This document shows, piece after piece, positions 59,560 to 64,000 of a DNA stretch of 64,000 nt; the first letter of the stretch is position 1; every line of letters begins with the position of its first letter. The notes beneath the pieces were generated by a model, which was not told where the DNA came from, made no database searches, and worked only from the letters and a program-made list of their open reading frames with translations. The position numbers were made by a program, and so were the translations under genes. Origin of the DNA: Augochlora pura (taxonomy: Eukaryota > Arthropoda > Insecta > Hymenoptera > Halictidae); assembly GCF_028453695.1 (NCBI RefSeq), contig NC_135780.1, positions 310,001-374,000 of the forward strand, in the 5' to 3' direction.

Positions 59560-59800
59560 GTATATCTTCTGCAATACAGGATTTGTCAATATTTAATCTA
59601 TAAAGTGTGTATCCTCTGCAACGTTACATTCGTTCAATTTTCATTTCGAAAATGTATGTTTTCTGCATCGGTGTGTTCTTTAAGTTCCAATGTTCATCTA
59701 GCTTTTATTTCAAAAATGTATATTTTCTTCATTAATATGTTTATTCAATTCCAATATTTATCAAGCATTTGTTTCGAAAATATATATTTTTAAATCGAGA
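59560..59800. repeat. Degenerate tandem array, unit about 65-75 bp, about four copies
   Basis: Each unit has a TTTCGAAAATGTAT(A/G)TTTTC-like core followed by TTCAATT(C/T)CAATATTTATC-like text. Confidence 0.6.
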
Positions 59801-60015
59801 CATCTTTAAATCATTCTCGGTATATCACATCATACGTAAATAATTTATTCGTACTAAAAACTAATTTATACATTACAACATTTAATATTTGCCTGATAAA
59901 TGCTCGATAGTTTATGCAAATATATAAACAAGAAATAATTTGTCTCTGAAATATTTATCACAGAGTGAGGACTGCAGAGAAACATAGAACACCGTTTCAT
60001 GAAAAAGAATCAAAC

Positions 60016-60021
60016 TTTATT
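60016..60021 (-). terminator. Probable poly-A signal of the carboxylesterase
   Basis: AATAAA on the minus strand, 173 nt past the stop codon. Confidence 0.55.
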
Positions 60022-60193
60022 AACTATACTTATATATTCGCTGCAGTGTTATCTAATACATCGTTCCGCAAAAGTCTTCACTTTCCAGGCCTACAATTCT
60101 CTCTCACTTAATCGGTGAGACCGCTCGGCTGGAGTAGATAACATAAGTAGATATACACGTATGTACAAGCAGCAAACGATAAGACTCTAATCA

Positions 60194-60356
60194 TCACAAT
60201 TTGTTCTTCATATACTTCCAATTGAACGTTTGTTCTCCCGCTTTCGTCGTCTCCATGCGAAGCTTATCACCGATGTTCATATATCTGATTGTATCCCCCT
60301 TCTCGACCGGCTTCCATAACGCGGAGATTAGGTTCGTGGTCATCGGTGTTGGATTT
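60194..60356 (-). CDS. Carboxylesterase last exon
   Basis: The acceptor TTTAAG is followed by NPTPMTTNLISALWKPVE, DTIRYMNIGDKLRM and FNWKYMKNKL, with stop TGA at 60194-60196. This matches the family pattern of NPTP, then W.P, then LNI near the C-terminus. It is missed by simple ORF finding because it lacks an early Met. Confidence 0.87.
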
Positions 60357-62733
60357 CTTAAACGGGAAAAACAATGGTTCAGAATTTTAAACGCCGTCGA
60401 TAATTAACAAGCCTAGCTTGTCTCTCATCGGTCAATATTTTTTGATAATAACTCGTAAACAAATCCGCGGATTGTATTTTCACTAAGGCAAAAGTTGCTT
60501 AAAGCAACCACAGGAACTTCTCATTTCCCGGCAGTATCATAATTTTAGGACACGTTGTTTTACATCTTTCGTAATTATTAGTTAATGATACCAAAACTAG
60601 AAAGTCGAAATTTAGGACCATCAGCTCTAAAAACTCTCACGATGTCAAATTCACTTAATGACACCAAAACTAGGAAGATAAAATTCACGAATATCATCCT
60701 TGAAAATTCCCACAACATCCCCCAATATCCCGATTGCGAGTGACTTTTGGAACACCCTGTATTTTGTTATTAATCGAAAGCCTTTCAAGTACAATCCGTC
60801 TCATCGAATGCAATCATAATTTTGGAATACCCTGTATTGCTTTACAAATGAATTTCTCAACCCTTTTAGTGCCAAAGGACGATACATCGTTGTTGGCTAC
60901 TCTGGAGAAAATATTTTTACTAAATAACAATTTCATATCTTATTTCTCCTCCCTTTTCGAATTTAGTAATTATCAGATTCCACAAAATTCTTGCAATTTC
61001 TTTCCAAGACTTTATCAAATCATATCAAATCAGTTTTGTAGATTTCGCTCGAGCGCGCGCGACTCTTTTGGTCGACGCTAAAAGGGTTAATTACTTGACA
61101 AACGTACCCAGTTTTCGCGAAGTCGGTCCACATTTGCGTAAGATACTCGATAACATTGTGATCCTGGGTTCCCGGTTCTGGCGCATCCAGACCAAACGCC
61201 TTTATCGCTTGAGGATAGAACAGATAAATCAATTCCTCCGAGTGGGTCGCTCCTGCAAGATACACGTGCAACGAATTATAAAATCATTCGTCGTGATGAA
61301 TTATAGTATAGAATCAGTGATCGTGTTCGCGCATTCAATTCGTTGTAAGCGCCGACATTTTCTTCGACGATCGCGCCTAATTATGTTATTTAATTGTACC
61401 GTTCATTTTACAACGACTGGCGAGTACCGTGCATTTTGCAATAACTGGCGAGTAGCAAAGGCTTTCAGACACTCTATCGTATTCATAAAATTCATCGTGT
61501 CTGATCGGTTACAGCCCAATTCTGCAATAGATGCATCGAATGAACGGTCCAGTCGCGTCGATACGGATTTTGTAACAATACTATTATATGTTACCTCGGC
61601 TCTCCACGCCGAACATCTGTTTGGCCAGCGACATTTTCGGGTCGAAAGTGAATTTATAAAAATAGGTGGGTAGGTTCTTCTCAGCTTGAATCTTAATGAC
61701 ATCGTAAATTCCCCTGATGAACATCATGTCGCTCATAAACAGCGCGTAGTCGTCCCGCGTGCTCATGTCGATCGGCTTGTCACCGAAGTACAAACGCCTT
61801 AAATCCTCGCAACTGACGTTATCCAACCTCATGGTGTCCTCCATCTCCGGGTGCATCGCCCTCCCGAAATCTGAATCCAGACTCTCCATGGCCTTCGTCA
61901 GATCTGAGTATAGAAATCCTATAAATGCGACGGAGCGTAACCGTGAAATTAATACTCGATTTTCTCGCGAACTTCGTCTGAAAGCGAATTCACAGGGAAG
62001 CACGGAACAGTGATCGTTGGACCGTAGATTTTTATGCAAAATAAAAATCGTCCGTATCAATTTCTAAATTACACCATTTTCATTTTAAAATTGTTTAGAA
62101 TTGTAAAGATTTTTTCGTAGAAAATGATCGAATAAATGTCACGAGCCAAGCGTATGCTACAATAAAAATGGCAGAAAGTTTAAGTAAACTCAGTTCCATT
62201 TTTATCGTAAACTATTATGGTCATTTTTAGTGTTAGTGTTAATTATCTAATCGAGTTTAAGATAATACAACATTATTCCGTATTTGGTTTGCCTATTTTT
62301 GTGATATGTGCATAAAATCCACGGTCCAGTGATTATCATTGCGAAGCGTCGAACTGTGCTGTATTAAAATGCGAGCAGCTTTTAGAAGCTTTTCATATTT
62401 TCCGAAGCGGGGATGTGCAATTTTACGATACGTCAACAGGATATTTTGCGACGAGAAGGCTTGATCGACGGTAAATCCTACTCACTGCTCACTAAGAAGC
62501 TGCCTTCGTTTTCGTTGTAGCCTAGTAACAAGGGTACTTTAACTCCGGCTTTCATCAGGATTGATGGATGCTGCGGCATAAATGGCTCCGAAGATTTGCT
62601 GTCGATGGTCGGCAAGAATGATCCCATCATGACATATGAGTTCTGAAAAATGCGCCACGACAAAAGCTCCATTATGCAATCCACAGGAACCTTGTCAATT
62701 GGTAATAGATTACGAATTTCGTGTAAATATCGG
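60194..62733 (-). CDS. Type-B carboxylesterase, 3' part (gene continues off the window)
   Basis: A serine hydrolase of the alpha/beta fold, probably acting on xenobiotic or endogenous esters. Four exons are visible: 62486-62733, 61595-61903, 61108-61252 and 60194-60356, with clean GT-AG junctions for the last three introns and consistent phases (1, 1, 2). They encode about the last 285 residues, including the acid of the triad (Glu in GYNENEGSF) and the catalytic His in GATHSEELIYLF. The exons with the nucleophilic Ser (GESAG) and the oxyanion hole should lie beyond 64000 or be lost. The C-terminus reads WKYMKNKL. Best compared with insect E4/FE4-like esterases; the subclass is unsure. Confidence 0.82.
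60410..60759. mobile_element. Partial inverted copy of the 34.4-kb MITE, in the esterase intron
   Basis: The right end reads CGATTGCGAGTGACTTTTGG, then AACACCCTG and TA, the inverse of the 34441 element's left end. The inner text TTAATGATACCAAAACTAG is the inverse of that at about 34600. The left end is truncated near AACAAGCCTAGCTTGTC. Confidence 0.65.
60857..61090. mobile_element. TTAA-type MITE in the last esterase intron
   Basis: The ends read CCCTTTTAGTGCC and, as reverse complement, CCCTTTTAGCGTC. The right flank is TTAA; the left is TCAA, one change. The right end lies 17 bp from the end of the neighbouring exon. Confidence 0.6.
61108..61252 (-). CDS. Carboxylesterase exon with catalytic His
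   Basis: After acceptor TCTTGCAG the exon reads ATHSEELIYLFYPQAIK and ends MWTDFAKTG at donor GG/GTACGT (phase 2). The His of ATHSEEL is the triad His. Confidence 0.9.
61595..61903 (-). CDS. Carboxylesterase internal exon
   Basis: From acceptor ATACTCAG to donor CGAG/GTAACA. It encodes LTKAMESLDSDFGRAM, YFGDKPID, YALFMSDMMFIRGI and PTYFYKFTFDPKM, typical of the region between the acid and the His in these enzymes. Confidence 0.88.
62486..62733 (-). CDS. Carboxylesterase exon with acid residue; 5' boundary tentative
   Basis: It ends at donor CA/GTGAGT after GYNENEGSFLVS, with the triad Glu in this motif. Upstream it reads FLPTIDSKSSEPFMPQHP and KAGVKVPLLLGY. The 5' end is uncertain: the best AG (62735-62734) has a weak pyrimidine tract. 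The Pro-rich PFMP motif and spacing are normal for the family. Confidence 0.78.
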
Positions 62734-64000
62734 CTTAATTTATTAAGATCGGTGGGGCCGTGGAAAAATCGATTTTTCAAACAGCAAACAGACCACAAAC
62801 ATTTGTATTTTCTCGCTTTAATGCAGTGATTTTAATGCAATATTTCATTATGTAATATCCGTAAGAAATATTTAAAAAAATATTTGATCTGCCAAATTCT
62901 ATATTTTAAAAGATGGAAATTATATTTACTGTTTTAAAAATTAAGAGTGTAGATATAATAGAATATTTACGGTCTATTTTGCTACTAAGAATATAAATGT
63001 AAATAACATATTTATAGTTTATTTGCTATTTGAAAAATTATTATTTCCGAAGTTCTTAAGACGGGAAAACAACGACCATTGCAATGTCAATTTTTCGCTA
63101 AAGATCTCAGCAATAATTCAAAACATTCTAAGAAACCCGAAAAATATGCTGTCTCGTAATAATTGTTTATTAAAGGAAACAATTGCTCCTCGCTACATAT
63201 AAAGAACAGGTTACCGACGAAACAATGTTGCAACGTTCGGCGCAACGTTTCATCGAGTCTTCGTCCTTGGAATATTTAAAGACGATGTTACGAACACGAG
63301 GAAAATCGTGAAACCACTGAAGAACGCTTAAGACGCATTTATCTCACGAAAAATAGCAAAGAAAGTCGGTTGCAGATTTCTCCCGGTATTCGAATTTCTC
63401 TTCGACGATTCAGCTTCGTTATGATCGGTACAATTTCGAAACTATTTCGAGCCTCGAGTTGCTCTTCAATCCTTCCGCAACTACCTTGACGAAAGCACAA
63501 CATCGGGGTATATTTAACAGTCGGAAAGCGAACTGTCAAATGGCGAGCTGAAAGGCAGTGCCGAGTCACATTTGACTCGAACTAAATTAGCGTGCCTTAG
63601 ACCTTGTGAAATCAAATTTAAAAGGATGTCTTCCTTTTCTTTTAAGATACTCTAGACACGTTAATTTTTCTAGTAATTTTGACGAACCACGCGGGCGTGT
63701 AAATTAATTGCAAAAATTCGTCAAATAGCAGTGTTGATAGTCTTGGTCCAAATTATATTCGTTATCTTTGTTATTAAAATATGTATTACTGTAAAATATC
63801 TTTTGCTTTATCTTTTTACTTATGAAGGGTGCATTAATGTCGTTTACATATGAACGACGTTATATTAAAATCGTTTACATCAACATGTTGGAACTCTTCG
63901 AATTCTCTTACTATTCTAAATCACATCGTACTCAATCTTGCTATAAATTCTTACTATAAATATAAAATAATACATTTTTTAATTTTTCAAATCTCTGTAC
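62734..64000. other. No recognisable exon (carboxylesterase intron or upstream)
   Basis: AT-rich, with no GESAG motif or other esterase text on the minus strand. The next upstream exon is either beyond the window or missing. Confidence 0.5.

Larger units (their letters stand above)
56456..60193. other. Intergenic between the esterase and the intronless gene
   Basis: No gene recognised. It should include the promoter and 5' UTR of the intronless gene near 56456-56600 and the 3' UTR of the esterase at 60016-60193. It also contains a tandem array at about 59560-59800. A short open stretch at 58321-58527 is not convincing. Confidence 0.5.

Noticed and set aside
62799..64000. Search for the serine-nucleophile exon of the carboxylesterase.
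   Set aside because: No GESAG-like motif on the minus strand. The exon is taken to be outside the window.
1..64000. CRISPR arrays, operons, bacterial ribosome binding sites.
   Set aside because: The sequence is eukaryotic (introns, insect families). The regular repeats seen are minisatellites without spacer structure.

Overview
The window looks like one contig from an AT-rich insect genome. The genes are split by introns with GT-AG junctions, the intergenic DNA is full of non-LTR, Tc1/mariner, piggyBac and MITE sequences, and the encoded proteins are insect-type UDP-glycosyltransferases (UGTs) and a carboxylesterase. A hymenopteran, probably a bee, is my best guess, but no marker fixes the species. 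Three runs of exactly 100 N are assembly gaps (7552-7651, 44115-44214, 52533-52632).

All recognisable host genes lie on the minus strand, so transcription runs from high to low coordinates. From right to left they are: (1) the 3' part of a type-B carboxylesterase (60194-62733, 5' exons off the window); (2) an intact intronless 1188-residue protein of unknown function (52889-56455); (3) UGT-C, a five-exon UGT with damaged splice sites (36421-40969), probably a pseudogene; (4) UGT-B, the main find: one set of shared exons 2-5 (13821-16626) preceded by four tandem, closely related first exons (20448-20849, 23082-23483, 28531-28932, 30740-31138). Each has its own start codon and signal peptide and a phase-0 donor that fits the shared exon 2. 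(5) At the left edge is exon 1 of a further UGT (1118-1522), with the rest off the window. The esterase and the UGTs would be phase I and phase II enzymes for detoxification or endobiotic metabolism.

The DNA between genes is rich in mobile elements. A decayed RNase H-bearing non-LTR retrotransposon fills 5.8-11.7 kb and is split by a 735-bp TA-flanked element. A piggyBac remnant (24.2-25.0 kb) and a 2.25-kb TTAA-flanked insertion carrying a nested 1.64-kb giant hairpin (26.2-27.9 kb) sit between first exons 1b and 1c. A Tc1-like element (48.8-51.4 kb) is split by a 1.69-kb LTR-like unit with a 5-bp target duplication. Several TTAA-flanked MITEs, long perfect inverted repeats and AT-rich tandem arrays complete the picture.

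Motifs, splice junctions and target-site duplications are read directly from the sequence. Alternative use of the UGT-B first exons is inferred from architecture and phase. No transcript data or searches were available.
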